A stretch of 64,000 bases of DNA from Synanceia verrucosa (GCA_029721515.1 CM056553.1:10619849-10683848), one strand, 5' to 3'; positions 50,978-63,426 are shown, counted from the stretch's first letter. Numbers and translations are program-made. Notes: a model not told the origin generated them from the letters alone.

Positions 50978-51300
50978 CTGTTGTTAAAAGTCGACTTCAC
51001 CTCCGCTTCAACGCGGCTGGCGTCACTCCGGGCGGCGGAGAGATATTCCTGACAGAAAGCACAATGAAAGCGGTTCAAAGTAGCAGATCAGCTGACAGCA
51101 TTAAACGACATTAAATTTAAGGGTGTCTATTCAATGATTTACTCACTTTCCTTGTCGGCTGTGACCATATCCCTGCCTGTCCCTCCTCCTCCTCCTCTCT
51201 GCTCCTCAGCTGTTGATTCAGTGCACTGAGGAGTCCTCCGCACCGGAAGATAAGGAAAGTTTGCAGCAGAAATGCTGCAGGAGCGCCTCTCCGCATTTTC
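50978..51300 (-). promoter_or_regulatory. sytl4: Candidate sytl4 5' UTR exon and promoter
   Basis: A CpG-rich island (50830-51060: GGCTGGCGTCACTCCGGGCG) with a strong minus-strand donor TTAACAACAG/GTGCGT after 50978. The sytl4 ATG exon is 2.3 kb downstream, and no other minus-strand gene starts here. The exact transcription start is not visible. Confidence 0.4.
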
Positions 51301-52618
51301 CATGACAGGTGTATTTCTTTAGCTCTATTTACCACAGGAGGTCTGCATGTGGAAAATGTGACCCATTGAAACAGTCCATTAATTTTTCTCCACTCATTTT
51401 CACTCCACTTCACTCCTAAACAGTAACCTAACACTTTCCCTAAGTGTTTTTTTTTAACTTTTAAAGAGGGAAATATCAGATAGTAGCCTATACAAACAAA
51501 TAGAGAACTTTTATTGTTATTGAGAAAAAAAAATGCACTACAGAAACTGTTATACACTATATGATTGATCATGGGAGCACACAGTTAAACAAATGACTCA
51601 GCTATAAAACCATTTAAAAACTTTCATCAAGTATGACTTTCTATCTCCCAAAAAGTATGAATGAATAATATGGCCTCTCATCCCCCGTGGAAATATAATC
51701 TGTAATAACCACAAAGATACACAAAATGACCACACAGATGTTTAAAAAAAACCTGCAATGTCTGTGTATCTTGTGAGGAGGTGGGGTATCAAACACCGTG
51801 CTCCATTTTAAGTGTCTCAAAGGAAATTACAGTGGAGAGGAAATTGTGCCTCTAAACTAAGAGCAAATGCTGAATTGAAAACTTGACACTTTTTTTCCTC
51901 CCTCGTTTGAATAACAGACAACCGGCAAAGAAACGGTGCACACATTTAGAAAAAGTATAAATCAATGATATTTTCCCCACTGAAAATATAATCTGTGTTG
52001 ATTTGAACGTTATGTGATAAGTCTTAAGTAGATAATCGCTTTGCTGATTTTAGTACCATTCCCAGCTTCCTAAAATGCATAACCTGGTGCCTCCATGTAT
52101 TTATAGAGGAGTCAAGCGTGACTGAGGCTGGATGACTGGAGGTGACCCTGGATGTTTTTCTGCTGACTGTGAAATTCATATGATTAATACAACACCAGAG
52201 GCAAGACTCATGTGGGCCATCACTCACTCACTAAACCCAGCCGTGTTGGTTTTGTATGGCTCTTTTGGAAAGACCCACAGCAGATACAGTGTGACAAAGG
52301 GAAAAAAAAACAACAACCATCTTAGCAACACTGTGATGGTTCATCATAAGCCATCTGAGTAACGTCAGTGCTTTCTACTGGAAGGATGAACACCATTCAT
52401 CCAGAAGACATTCCCCTTATTTGGGTGCAAACTCTCCCAAAGGTGTTCAGTTGGGGTCAAACCTGCAGCCACAATCATATGATTCACATCATTTCCATGT
52501 TCATGAAACTGTTCAGTGACCCCAGGGTATCTCCATTTCTTATTTATTGAGTTTTTTCCTTTGATTTGTCAGAAGTGAAGCTGTCATTGTTCAGCCAACC
52601 ACAATGTGAAATTCAGTG

Positions 52619-52800
52619 ATTGTAACACATGAGCCACCCTTGAGCAAGGCGGCTAACCCCACCGCCGTTGTCCAGTGGCCAACAGATATGGTTGTTGTTG
52701 TTGTGCGGCTTGGCAGCTTCTAGATGGGATTAAAGCTGCATGAGTGTTCGGGCGTTTCTAATGAAAACACCATCTGAACCTGCCCTGGACAAATAAAGGT
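52619..52800 (+). repeat. SINE-like repeat fragment downstream of trmt12
   Basis: GAGCCACCCTTGAGCAAGGC with GGCTAACCCCACC and the tail CCTGGACAAATAAAGGTTT fits the 3' part of fish tRNA-derived SINEs. GTTGTTGTTGTT is internal. It lies just beyond the trmt12 3' end. Confidence 0.5.
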
Positions 52801-52907
52801 TTACAAAAACACTGCAGCAGCAGAGTTCACTACCTGTCAGACAAAATCATCACAGAGACCAGCTGGTGTAGAGTTTGGACTACACAATGTCTGTGTTTGT
52901 CTTCACT

Positions 52908-55410
52908 TTAGGATGGTCTGCATTCCAAGTCCAGAACAATGTGGTGAACATGAGGTGCGTATGACTTCACATGTTCTATGTGCTGGATGTTTGTTGTCCA
53001 TGGTGCACCAGTGATGTCCTTTAAAAGTGAGAAGATGCACTTTGCTGTGTCACCGGCCCAGACCTGCCACGCCTCCCTGTCAGCTTTCTTCCCAGAAACC
53101 CTCAGAGAGGCATCATTGATTGCAGGAGTGGCTGCAGTGCTCTGTAACGCTGAGGTAACGTTCTGGTGAATGTGCAAAATGCCGCCAGTTGTTCTCTTCA
53201 GCAGTCGACAGGCAACGGGCCAGCCGTCCTCAGAGCTCGGTATGAGACCCAGGTTCACTCGGTCAGCAATGTCACACAGCAGGAGCTTAAAAAAAAAGAA
53301 CTCAATTATTTACCAAGATTTGTATAACCATTTTCCAATATTTTGTTATTTTCTGGGGAAATTTTAGAAAACAACAATTGAATTTTTCCATCACAATGAT
53401 GTCAGAAAAGTACTTGAAAATATAAATGAGAGGAGAAATAAACAAAACAAAACAACCAGACTGCACAAATATGTGAGGTGCAGGTTTTTGCTGCTCAATG
53501 TTCTAATAGTTAATAGTTATGGCAAAAAAAAGAGCCAAATCTCTGCTATGTGGTCAATTGTTGTATTTTTGGGCAATCTAGTTCAAGTTTCATGACATTA
53601 AATAAAATTAAAAGGGTTGAATTTTTTCTCTTTTGTGCAAAAATATTCTGATGAGCCAATATTTGGATGAGAACAAATTCAACCACTAGATGTCAGACTA
53701 GTTGTCATCCTTGTTGTGAAGTACTCAATAAAGACAGAGCTAATATTGTAACTTGTATGTAAACAATACATGTCAGATAAGCAATATATCCAATACTGCA
53801 TATGAAAACACATTACTTGTCTGTTGTCTCCTTGGTGAACAGTGCAGCGGTCAGACACCCCGTTTACCACCAGGTTTTTCTGCAAAGCTTCAACTGCAGC
53901 AGGGTTCCACTCACAGGCGTGGACGTGACGGGCCCCCGCATGGACCAGATACGGGAGAGTGAAGTATCCTATACCTGACACAAGATACACGTGTGATAGT
54001 TAATAATGCAAATTATGTTTAAGTACTCCTGAAGAGTACAAGGGTTGGACACAATAAAAAAATGGAACAGGAATTACACCTAAACTCAAGCTCAATTGAA
54101 ATATCCATTAATTTGACTGTTACCATATTACCATATACCGTACCATATCTCCGATGTAAAAACATGTCACATACTGTATTAAAACTTTATCCCACCTGCA
54201 TACAAATCCACTACAGTCTCCCCTCTGCAGTCAAATCCAGCCACCCGGCGCTTCTCTGTGACATTCCCAGCTGAGAACATGCATCGAGTGACATCAAACT
54301 CATACCTGAAGACATAAGTTGATACATATTTTATTCATTGTCTAATGTTTTCATCCAAGTATCATTTGCAGCGGGCAAATCAACAGGAATTTAAATATTC
54401 TGACTGATTATGAGCCTGAGACTTGCCTGATCCTATTGTCCACATGTTTGACCCAGCTATGCTCTCCCACCAGCATCGTCACTACGGGAGACCTAAATCC
54501 ATCCCTGGATATTTGACTCATCTTTGCCAGGCGCTTTGCCCCCAGTCCTTTGGCCACTGCACTCCATAGCTGTTGGTCTAAAAAAAAGTAAAAAGCAATA
54601 AATAAATGTCCTCATTAATTATTTTCCACACAGACAGTAGTAGTTAAGAAGATCATGCTTATGTTTGAGAGCAGTACCCATCTTTTTCCACTGTGGCAGG
54701 GAGAGGCAGTTATCTCCCAGCAGGATAAGGTCTCCATGCCTCTGAAAGCGATGAGGAAGGTCCCCCCTCAGCTCCTCTGTCCATCTTTCATTATGAGATT
54801 CCAACAAGTCCTGTAGGATTTTCTCCAGTTTCCCACCACTCCCCCCTCCTCCTCCTCTCGTCTTTTTCGGCTGCAGAGCCTGTGGTGAAGACAGGACAGA
54901 CCAATGGAGATACTTTAAAGCCACAGCATCGCAGTAAAAAGCACTGTCTACTGCTAATTGTATTCTAGTGAGGCTCAGCTTTTTTTAATTACCTGTCTCC
55001 AAACTACATCACAAGCACTGTCTGAAGCCACCATAGTTTTGAGAGATTGCAGATCAAGCTGTGGCAGACAGGATGGTAAAACAGGCAAGAGGACCGTCTC
55101 ATCTGAGTCTTTCAGTAAACACAAACTCAGATCAAGAGCCCCTTTGGATTGTAGACATATCCTGTAAGATAGGACGTTCAAACGTAAGACAAGATTGAAC
55201 TATATTGTTAAAATGAGTACACACAGCCACAGAAAACACAGTTAACTTGTCTATTAAACAATCTTTATGCCCACAACGCTTTTGGTTCCTATCTGTTTAT
55301 CTGGTTCTCATTCTAATTGCTAGCTAGCTTAGCTCAAGCAGTTACACGAGTGATTACCTGAACTGCTGTGCATGACACCGCGACACACGAAGACAAGGCA
55401 CACTGTCCAT
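52908..55410 (-). CDS. trmt12: tRNA wybutosine-synthesising protein 2 (TRMT12/TYW2), about 406 residues, seven exons
   Basis: Cytosolic S-adenosylmethionine-dependent enzyme that transfers the aminocarboxypropyl group to the tricyclic base at position 37 of phenylalanine tRNA during wybutosine synthesis. Exons: 55410-55358, 55161-54993, 54879-54678, 54577-54427, 54305-54196, 53974-53817, 53285-52908. Landmarks: RWTEELRGDLPHRFQRHGDL and LILLGDNCL (about 110-137), FDVTRCMFSAGNVTEKRRVA (about 195-214), Rossmann motif I DLYAGIGYFTLP (about 225-236), HACEWNP (about 246-252), GDNR (about 278), LGLIPSSEDGWP (about 290-301), GGILHIHQN, and C-terminal HVKSYAPHVHHIVLDLEC. The human protein is 448 residues; the N-terminus here is shorter. 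The exon ending at 54427 uses a GC donor. Confidence 0.94.
54425..54427 (-). other. trmt12: Non-canonical GC splice donor in trmt12
   Basis: The minus strand reads ATCAG/GCAAGTCTC, the classic consensus of GC-AG introns. The phase-2 join to GTATGAGTTTGATGTC at 54305 restores the conserved R-Y-E-F-D-V segment, so the junction is well supported. Confidence 0.8.
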
Positions 55411-55600
55411 TTACCAGCTAACAAAAAATCCTGTTTATGTTTGACGGTTTACAAACGCTAATTTTGCCTTCAGCGAAAATTACGAATAACCGGAAACTGT
55501 ACATACACAGCGTCTGTTTCTAGTCGGACCATTATGCAGGACGGATAGTTCAAAATACAAACCCAACGGCTTCTTCCGGTTAGCTTGAGGCTAAAGTTGA
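55411..55600 (-). promoter_or_regulatory. trmt12: trmt12 promoter with ETS-type sites
   Basis: CCGGAA at 55490 and TTCCGG near 55574 (opposite orientations) lie in a TATA-less, moderately CpG-containing stretch immediately upstream of the start codon, typical of housekeeping promoters. Confidence 0.4.
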
Positions 55601-57950
55601 CCCTCCACATTTCTAAGCTTTTTTGACGCTGAACAGGAGCAGTTTCATTTGGAAACACCATGGAAAACGCGTCTTAATTTCTATTGCATTTTTGTCAGAG
55701 AACGACGGCTCTCGGAGGAGTCTGTCTGCATTTTGGACAGTTGCTCGTTGATGTCGACAGATGGAGACAAACGGCTCCAAACACCGCAGGTTGAGTTAAC
55801 TTATGCTGCTAATTAACCTGAGTGGCTGTGAGAAAACGAAAAGTAAGATCAAAATACAGTAAAGGAAGATATGTGCAGGTGTTCAATTACAAAGTAACGC
55901 CGAAGTAACCGTCCACAGAGGTGTGCATCACGCTATCACTTGGTAACATTACAAGAAAACCTTTTGAATTTGTCTCGAATGGAGAAAAATTAAACGTACA
56001 TCATCGTACTCATGTGATTTGGTTGTTTTTTTTTATATGTATTTCAAGATTTGCTAATGTTAGAAGTGTTTTTTTTGTTTTTTTTTGCCAGGCAGTCATT
56101 TGGACTTAAAAGAGACAGATTTTTGAAAAACAGTAATAATTCAAATGGATGCAACAGAGGTCAGGAGACTTTTAGTACAATGCTTTTAGGTTAGAATTTT
56201 TGTGGTGATTTCAGGCCTGAGACTTGAAGTTATTTGAAAGTTTTAGTGCTGTCATGCCAGTGTATTGCTTGCAGACTTGTTGACATGTTCTCTGTGATAC
56301 AGGATGTATTTTTTTTTTACACAAACTGCAAAAGTAAACACAGGTGTAATTGATCTAATGAACTGTGGTCCAGTTAGACAGCCTTTCCTGACTGACCATT
56401 ATACACAATATCAGGACCCGAGCCCACCAAAATGGCCCAGGGCCATAATTAATGTTATAATTACACATGCTGTTGTGAAAAGGACCTTTAAGTCATGTGT
56501 AATGTCTTAGTTTGTTGGTGGTGCTGCTTTGTCTTTCACAGAGAAAATTTTATTTTTTGTGGAATAAAGCTGCCTGCAACCTTTTATTGGGTTAAATAAA
56601 GTTCAGTCTAATCTCATCTCACAGTATCTATGTGCTGCACAGATCTGTATTACTACCTTTAAGCTCTCTGCTTGCAATGAGCTCAAACTAGGATTGCCTC
56701 ATCCTCTCTAATCTCTCCTTATGTAATAAAAAAAATGGCGTCAGATTTGAAATTCTGACTTTTAGCTGTCTGCAGTCATTGAACTGGAGTCGGCAGGTTG
56801 GTCAAAAGAACACCTGACAGGTCTTGGGTTAATAATGTTCCCTCTGGAGTAGCTATAAAACAGCAGGGATCTCGGCTAATGGAGACATACTGTCACTTTT
56901 CTACCTCTGGTCTGTAACTTTAAGACTGACTGACAGTGAAGGATGTTTGGTTCACTGGCAGTGTAGTTTGTAATCTAGCTCTCTGCCATCTTCTTCTCCC
57001 TCTGTGAAGCAACAAGGAGGCTATAATGACAGTATGACTGAGCTGAGCCAATATTGAACCTCATAATATCCCTTTTTATGTCTTTACACAACGAGACTTA
57101 GCAAGGGCTATTATGCAGCCTGCAGTGTAAATGTCATGATAATCTCTATAATCACACAGACTTTAAGCTACAAGCTTGTGTATAGTTAAGAGTTACAACA
57201 CATTTCTGATAAAGGGATTTGTGTCAGTTTTAGGCTAAAGATGTAATATTAAGTGTAACCCCACTGTAAATGCAGCATGTCGTCATTATTTCATCATTAA
57301 TTATATGGATGAGTCTTTGCTAAGATTTGTTAAATATATGTGATTGTTACATGTATTTTGACAGAATATTATCACGTGTGTAATCCACAGCTCCTGTTAA
57401 AAAAACACAAAAAGAGCTCTGCATTTACATTTCACATGTGACAAAAATGAATCTGTGCTGTTTTATTTACACTTCCTGAAACCCCTTCATGTTTTTCACT
57501 TGTAGGAGACATTCACATCACCATTAACTAACAAATAAACATAAGGATTTTGAAGAATATCTTTGGGAACGAATATCCCAAAGTATCTCTGTTGAGTAAA
57601 TATGATTGTGTGTGTTTTCAAAATAAGTGCACATATTTTTTTTCCCATTATGAGTTAGTCTCTGCGGTGTTTTCCTTTCTGGAGCATTTAAACTAACACT
57701 TGATTATCAGTTATCTCCATGAATACACTCATTCACAGCCTCCTCCCTTGGGTGATACTACAGACGAGTAATTCCGCATATTAATGTGATCCAAATAGGA
57801 CCTTGGCTTGTGTCCTTTGTTCCTGCTTTGCTTCACCTGTCCTGCCCCTTTAAGATTAGACATTTCAATCTAGGCGTGTTTCCTGCTGCCATTGACTAAA
57901 ACCGAGGGCTGGCATCCTGCAGGGGAAGGGAAGAGCATCAACCAGCTTCA
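55600..57950. other. Intergenic region between trmt12 and zdhhc9
   Basis: AT-rich, mostly featureless. A short plus-strand ATG at 55759 runs into AACACCGCAG/GTTGAG, a possible noncoding or alternative first exon, but nothing downstream confirms it. No coding homology seen. Confidence 0.4.
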
Positions 57951-58514
57951 CATGTCCGCGTCCACACAGGCGGTTATTTCTTATTTCTGAGGCATTTTTA
58001 CGCGCTGACCACGTCCAAGCAGCGTGGTCACCGTCTAATGTGTGGGGACGCCTGCGCTCTTATTTCTCATTTATCGAGATGATATGAATGTCAATCGGTC
58101 AAGGTCCGCGCTCCCAATGCAACAGCCACGACTGGATTTTCTAGTCTCTGGTGGAAAACATTTTCCTCAAGCATTTGGATGAATTTCTAGCAAACGTATT
58201 TATTTCGATCTCCTGGCTCTTGAGAGTACTGAGGGAATGACATGCTGCAGTGAAGACAGGAAACGGGAAATAATCATGGATTAGAAAACAAGGATGATGT
58301 GACTGCGACACTTTGCAAACGAGAAGAAAATGCTTTCCGGCCCCCTGCTGTGCAGAAATCTGTAATAGCACAGAGTAAGTCGCTTGTTTTCTTGTTGCCA
58401 GTGTCACATTGACTGAGCGGTGTTTGTGAAACCCATCTGCCTGCTGTGTGACTCGTTTCTCAGTATAACAGCTGACAGAAACCCAAAGAAGGGCCGATCT
58501 GAAGAGAGGACAAC
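57950..58514 (+). promoter_or_regulatory. zdhhc9: CpG-containing upstream region of zdhhc9
   Basis: The GC content rises at 57950-58130 (CATGTCCGCGTCCACACAGG, ACGCGCTGACCACGTCC). No TATA box is evident. The ATG follows at 58515 in CAACATG context. A 5' UTR exon border at the acceptor-like TTTCTCAG near 58463 is possible. Confidence 0.35.
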
Positions 58515-58678
58515 ATGTCGGCGGTGATGGTTACGCGAAAGGTGCGAAAATGGGAGAAGCTGCCGGGGAAAAACACTTTCTGCTGCGACGGCCGGGTGAT
58601 GATGGCCCGGCAGAAGGGAGTCTTCTACCTGACCCTGTTCCTCATCATCGGGACCTGTTCCCTCTTCTTCGCTTTCGA
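58515..58678 (+). CDS. zdhhc9: Palmitoyltransferase ZDHHC9, first coding exon only (partial)
   Basis: Codes for the N-terminal 54 residues of a DHHC-family S-acyltransferase; mammalian ZDHHC9 acts in the Golgi with GOLGA7 on Ras proteins. MSAVMVTRKVRKWEKLPGKN begins it; CCDGRVMMARQKG and the start of the first membrane segment FYLTLFLIIGTCSLFFAFE follow. It is closest to ZDHHC9 by WEKLPG.NTFCCDGRVMMARQKG; ZDHHC14/18 differ there. The donor is TTCGA/GTGAGT in phase 2. The catalytic DHHC exon and the rest lie beyond the right edge; the next exon (expected to begin with a C-R-Y-L-A type sequence) is not seen in the remaining 5.3 kb. Confidence 0.92.
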
Positions 58679-61091
58679 GTGAGTTCATTTCCTGCCTCTG
58701 ACTCCTGATGACATGATTGTGATTTGCTCCAGGAAGTCACTCCAATGCTTTTGTGCCAAATCACCAAATTCCCAGTCTTTACATAGCAGCTGTCAGTATG
58801 TAACCTCATCCAACCTTAGAGCTGCAAACAGTGAGAGACAAGTTATTTTAATAAAGGATTAATAATTTCCAGTCAGGTTTTGAGAAAGAATCTCTGTTTA
58901 CAGCTTTTCAGATGTGAATATTTTCTGTTTTTTTTTGTGCTATCTAGTATAATAAATGTAATAAAATGTAGTCATGGTATTTTAGTGTAATGATTCAATT
59001 ATTTTCCCAATTGATAGATGAATCATTTTGTAAATTAAATGCTAAGTCCAAGTATCTGCAGTTTACTGTCACAGCTGACACAAAACATGAAAAATCCTCA
59101 GATTTGACAAGCTTGAGTCAGCAAATATTTGGCATTGTTGCATGAAAAGTGACTGAAATGATTAATCAGTTATCTATGTAGTTGATTACAGTCATTTGAA
59201 TTTGATAGATGATAGTTTTAAATGAGTACTGGGACGTGTGGATGTGTCTAAAACATACTTGAGGGTGATGTGATAATTCGGATCAGTGCAGTCTGTTAGC
59301 TCATCTGTAGCCTCCTGTAAGCCCTTCATTTGTAACAAGCAGGATTTTCTGTTTTCCTCAGCTCACTGTGGGCCCATGTTGTTCAAAATTCAGTCCCTGG
59401 CAGAGAGGAGGTTTATGATTGACCACATACTCAGGTGTTGAATATTTAATATGCCCCTAGATGTCCAACTTCTCCTCCGGTTTAAGAAAGCGAAGCTGTC
59501 TCTTTTTGTTGCCTCAGCAGTTCTGTCTAAAACCTCTACTCGCACAAACCCAGCGGACTCATTAGCACTGCGAAGTCGGGATGGGACGCAGCAAGTGCAC
59601 AGATTGCTTTTAGAATTAACGACATGAGTTTGAATGTTGACTGTATTCATTTTAGTCCACATCCTCTTCTTTCTCTCTCTCTCTTTTGCAGTTTTTTAAA
59701 CTGATGAATCTGGCACAATGATTTAGCAGAAAATCCTGCTTTGTAACGCCCTCTTGTCCATGGGCGTGTATGCATCTTTCATGTAGCAACTAGGCCAGAT
59801 GTATTAATAAGTGTAGTGGCCCTTCCCATCTCTGTCCGCTCTGCGCTTTAATGGCCTCCTGCTCTCCCTTTGAGTCCGGACAGAAGGAGCTCAGAGCAGA
59901 GAGAGAGAGATGATACTTCTCACCCTGAACATCCAGAGCCCAGAGGAGGCATTGTGGTGACTAATGGCTGGAGGGTTGTTAGCATGCTATGTTCATATTA
60001 CAGTTGAACGTAATTATCTCTCGTTGGGGGGGGGTGCGAGGGCTGGATATTAACACAGAGATCGAGTCCAGACAACATGGGGGTAATTTTCCAACTCGCC
60101 ATTACACAGCATGTTGATTCGTATCTGATTTTAAACCTCCGACAGAGTAATATCCCTCTGCACAGACACTTTGAGCTTTAATGCATCCACAAACTGCTCG
60201 TCATGTGTAATAGAAGCAATAAAACTATAAGTCTAGTGGTTCTCAGTATGAATATTGTTGTGGAATATCCTGTGATGAAATTAGCACTGTAGTCTGCTGA
60301 TTGTTTTCTCATTCAATCCATTAAATTCTATTTTCTTTCCATAGACATCAGGAAATAGTGTGAGATTACCATTATGATGACACAAAACTGACGAGTATCA
60401 AGACATTCCAAGATGGAAACACTGATAATCATTTTCTGACATTTGGTGACCAAACTTGTAAATGATTGATTGAGAAAATAATTCATCAAAGCTATTCGGT
60501 GTAACGTCACATTTGACAAAGAAGCCGTGAATGTTTGTCTTTTTTTTTTTAGAAATAAATACCGTAACAACTATTAAATGACAGACATCCGGAAAAGGTT
60601 GAAATCACTTTGGTGTTCCATGACTTTTTATTCTCATCTCATGCTAAAGATGAGTGAGTCAAAAAGGTGACCGATCAATAAATTGACTTAAATGCAGCTC
60701 AGTTTTTACAGTTTATGATACCCTTTCAAAAACACCATACAGAGACCATCATTTAGCAAAAACTCAATTTAGAAAAGGCTTGGCACTGATTTAAAAACTA
60801 TATGACCATCTAGTGCACAAATTTTGCACAATGCAGTGTCATGGCTTTCATTTCCTCATATGGGAACTTTTATCACCAGCCACCAACCAGCATCCCGTGC
60901 AGGGAAACCTCTCTGAGCTTTAATTTGTGCTAAACTGCGGAAACAAGCAGCCGAATACACAAATGGAAAGACCCATTAGGAACAACTAAACAAATTATTC
61001 AGGGAAGAGGTGGGCCCGGCCTGTTTTTTCCCTTCACAGCCGGAATCAGTTTTAAGACTGTGTGTCCTTACCCTGTTGGTTTTCTGCCTGT

Positions 61092-61521
61092 TTAACTCAT
61101 TGAGTTCCATTTACATATTTAACAATATGTAAATAATACGTTAAAGTGGATTTTCTGTAGAGGGTCGCCAATTGCGGTCTTCTGCAGCCTGTGAGTAATT
61201 TTGGGGCTTCTGGGAGATGTAGTCAGAGCATAAATAGAAGCTATACACCATGGACATCAAAGTAGGAAGTGGAGACGATTGCGATTAGAGAGCAAAACGG
61301 ACAGATTCTGGACAAAAAGTGTCATTTTTGGTGGGAGTGGCCTCTTCCTCTGATAAAACAACAATGGAACAAGATAAAAACAAATGTTTTTTTCATGATG
61401 AAATAGAGAGTCTCTTCTTTCATTTCACAAGATATTCTGTGGGTCTTGAAATATGAGTTAAAATGGGCAAAAATGCTGGCACAAGGCACTTTGACAAAAT
61501 GGCTGGCACTCAAAGAGTTAC
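61092..61521 (+). mobile_element. TTAA-flanked inverted-repeat element, copy B
   Basis: The left end TTAACTCATTGAGTTCCA and right end TGGCACTCAAAGAGTTAC are inverted repeats with few mismatches (TTAA degraded to TTAC on the right). Contains GCAGCCTGTGAGTAATTTTG and GGGCTTCTGGGAGATGTAGT, shared with copies A and C. About 430 bp, no ORF of note. Confidence 0.75.
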
Positions 61522-61526
61522 ACAAA

Positions 61527-61550
61527 GTGTGTGTGTGTGTGTGTGTGTGT
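61527..61550. repeat. GT dinucleotide microsatellite
   Basis: About twelve GT units directly beside the right end of copy B. Confidence 0.9.
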
Positions 61551-63011
61551 CCACTGCAGGACGCTGGGCTATGATGCTGCAGGAGCAGATGTGCTTGTAA
61601 TGGGACTGGTCCTGTCTCTGTGCAGCATGTGTAAGGATGGGCGTTCAGCGTGTCCTGCTTGATTTAATGTGAAGATATTATTGAGGAGAAGCGCAGAGCG
61701 AGCAGCTGCAGTGAGAGGAGATCTTGTAACCGACCCCTGAGCCTCCCTCAGCATCTAACCCCGCCCTGTCTCCCCGTTGGCCAATCAGAAAGCAGCCGCT
61801 GGCCCTTGCTAAACTAGCAATAACATGATTTATTCCCTATTCAGAGTACATGCACCATTTACAGTAACTGTGATCTACAGGCTTTGTTCTCTGGCAGCAG
61901 GAGAGGGCTGCTTTTCTGTGGAAGGTGATGTGATGCAATGCCCACATCCTGCGCCGTACAGGGAGGCATACGTTACATTTTCCCACTTTGTCCGTTTGGT
62001 TTGAAGTAGATAGAAGTGTATGGAGATGGCTGCCTCTTTCACTGATATTGTTTTCTTGGGTCTGAAATTAAAACATCAGATTTATCATTATTTCCATTTC
62101 ACTTAATGAATATTCAGTGATGCAACATCTGTAATCCTGCCTTTAATCCTGGTATAAAGGACCTTGACCCTGGCTCTCATGTTTCATCTCTCTCATATGG
62201 TATTTAAGTGTTGCATAACGAAGAAGGCTGATTTCAAACTGGTCTGCAGATTAAATCCGTTGAATCCTTTTTTTTTTTTAACTCACTCATATATTGTATT
62301 GGAATTTCAAAGAGGATATTTATGGTCAGATATTTGTAGTTTCCTCACATTGGATTCACAGAAATAAGAATTAAATTTTCTGAAAAGAAAAATTTACCTG
62401 GTGATCTGGTGAAGGTTTTCTGACAGAAATACTGTAGATATTCAGTCTGACACTCGGTCATAGTCATAAAAAATGACTTTTCATCCAGATTTGACTCTGG
62501 AATTACCTTCAGAACAGAGATAAATGCTTTTAAACAACTTTTTGTGTTTATTTATTTTTCAGAAATAAAGCTTAGCTCTACGACTCAGGTGTAACGGTAA
62601 TGAGAGGCATGGTCACAAAAGAGCAAACTTCTGAAATTTCTGCTGCAGCGGGGTCATAATGAATCCTGCTTTACTCAGAATATTTACCAAGTTGGGTAAT
62701 GGAGTGGATTTCTGTCTCATTGTGGAAATGGAGGGGGAGGGCATGTGAAGTTTGTGAGCTTTTGTCTTTTTCTTTTAGCAGTGCCCTAGAAACAGTGGCA
62801 GTGTACAGATGTTTGTTTGACGGAGGGTTGAGGCCTGCGCAGCAAGTGCATAATTCGTCTGTAGTATGATTCATTCGGCATGCAACAGCATACAGCTGTT
62901 AAGTATGAAATGCTCGACAAAGGTAAAATGTCATGATTCAGTGAGGCATGACACGGTGACTTATTAATCCTTCAGGGGTTTTATTACTGAGAAGTGATTT
63001 TAATTCAGCGA

Positions 63012-63426
63012 TACACTGCCTGGCCAAAAAAAAAGTCGCCACCTGGATTTGACTAAGCAGATAGGTACGAGCCTCCTATTGGATAATTACTGCAGGTTCA
63101 TGTCAGGATTCATGGGGCTCAAATAGTGAAAGAGTGGTTCAGGGAGCATGACACATCATTTTCACCACAGAGTCCAGACCTTAACCCCATTGAGAATCTC
63201 TGGGATGTGCTGGAGAGGGCTTTGTGCAGCGGTCAGACTCTACCATCATCAATGCAAGATCTTGGTGAAAAATGAATGCAGCACTGGATGGAAATACATT
63301 TTGTGACATTGCAGAAGCTTATCAAAACAATGCCACAGCGCGTAATCAAAGCTAAAGGCGGTCCAACGAAATATTAGAGTGTGTGACCTTTTTTTTGGTG
63401 GCGACTTTTTTTGGCCAGGCAGTGTA
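63012..63426 (+). mobile_element. Short non-autonomous Tc1/mariner-type element
   Basis: Terminal inverted repeats TACACTGCCTGGCCAAAAAA...GTCGCCACC (63012-63043) and GGTGGCGACTTTTTTTGGCC...TGTA (63397-63426), both ending in TA. The interior keeps only the codons for SPDLNPIENLWDVLERAL near 63170-63225, the C-terminal catalytic end of a Tc1 transposase. Confidence 0.9.

Noticed and set aside
59660..59710. Possible second zdhhc9 exon after CTCTCTCTTTTGCAG
   Set aside because: The sequence after the acceptor-like tract (TTTTTTAAACTGATG) meets a stop at once and lacks the expected C-R-Y-L-A segment.
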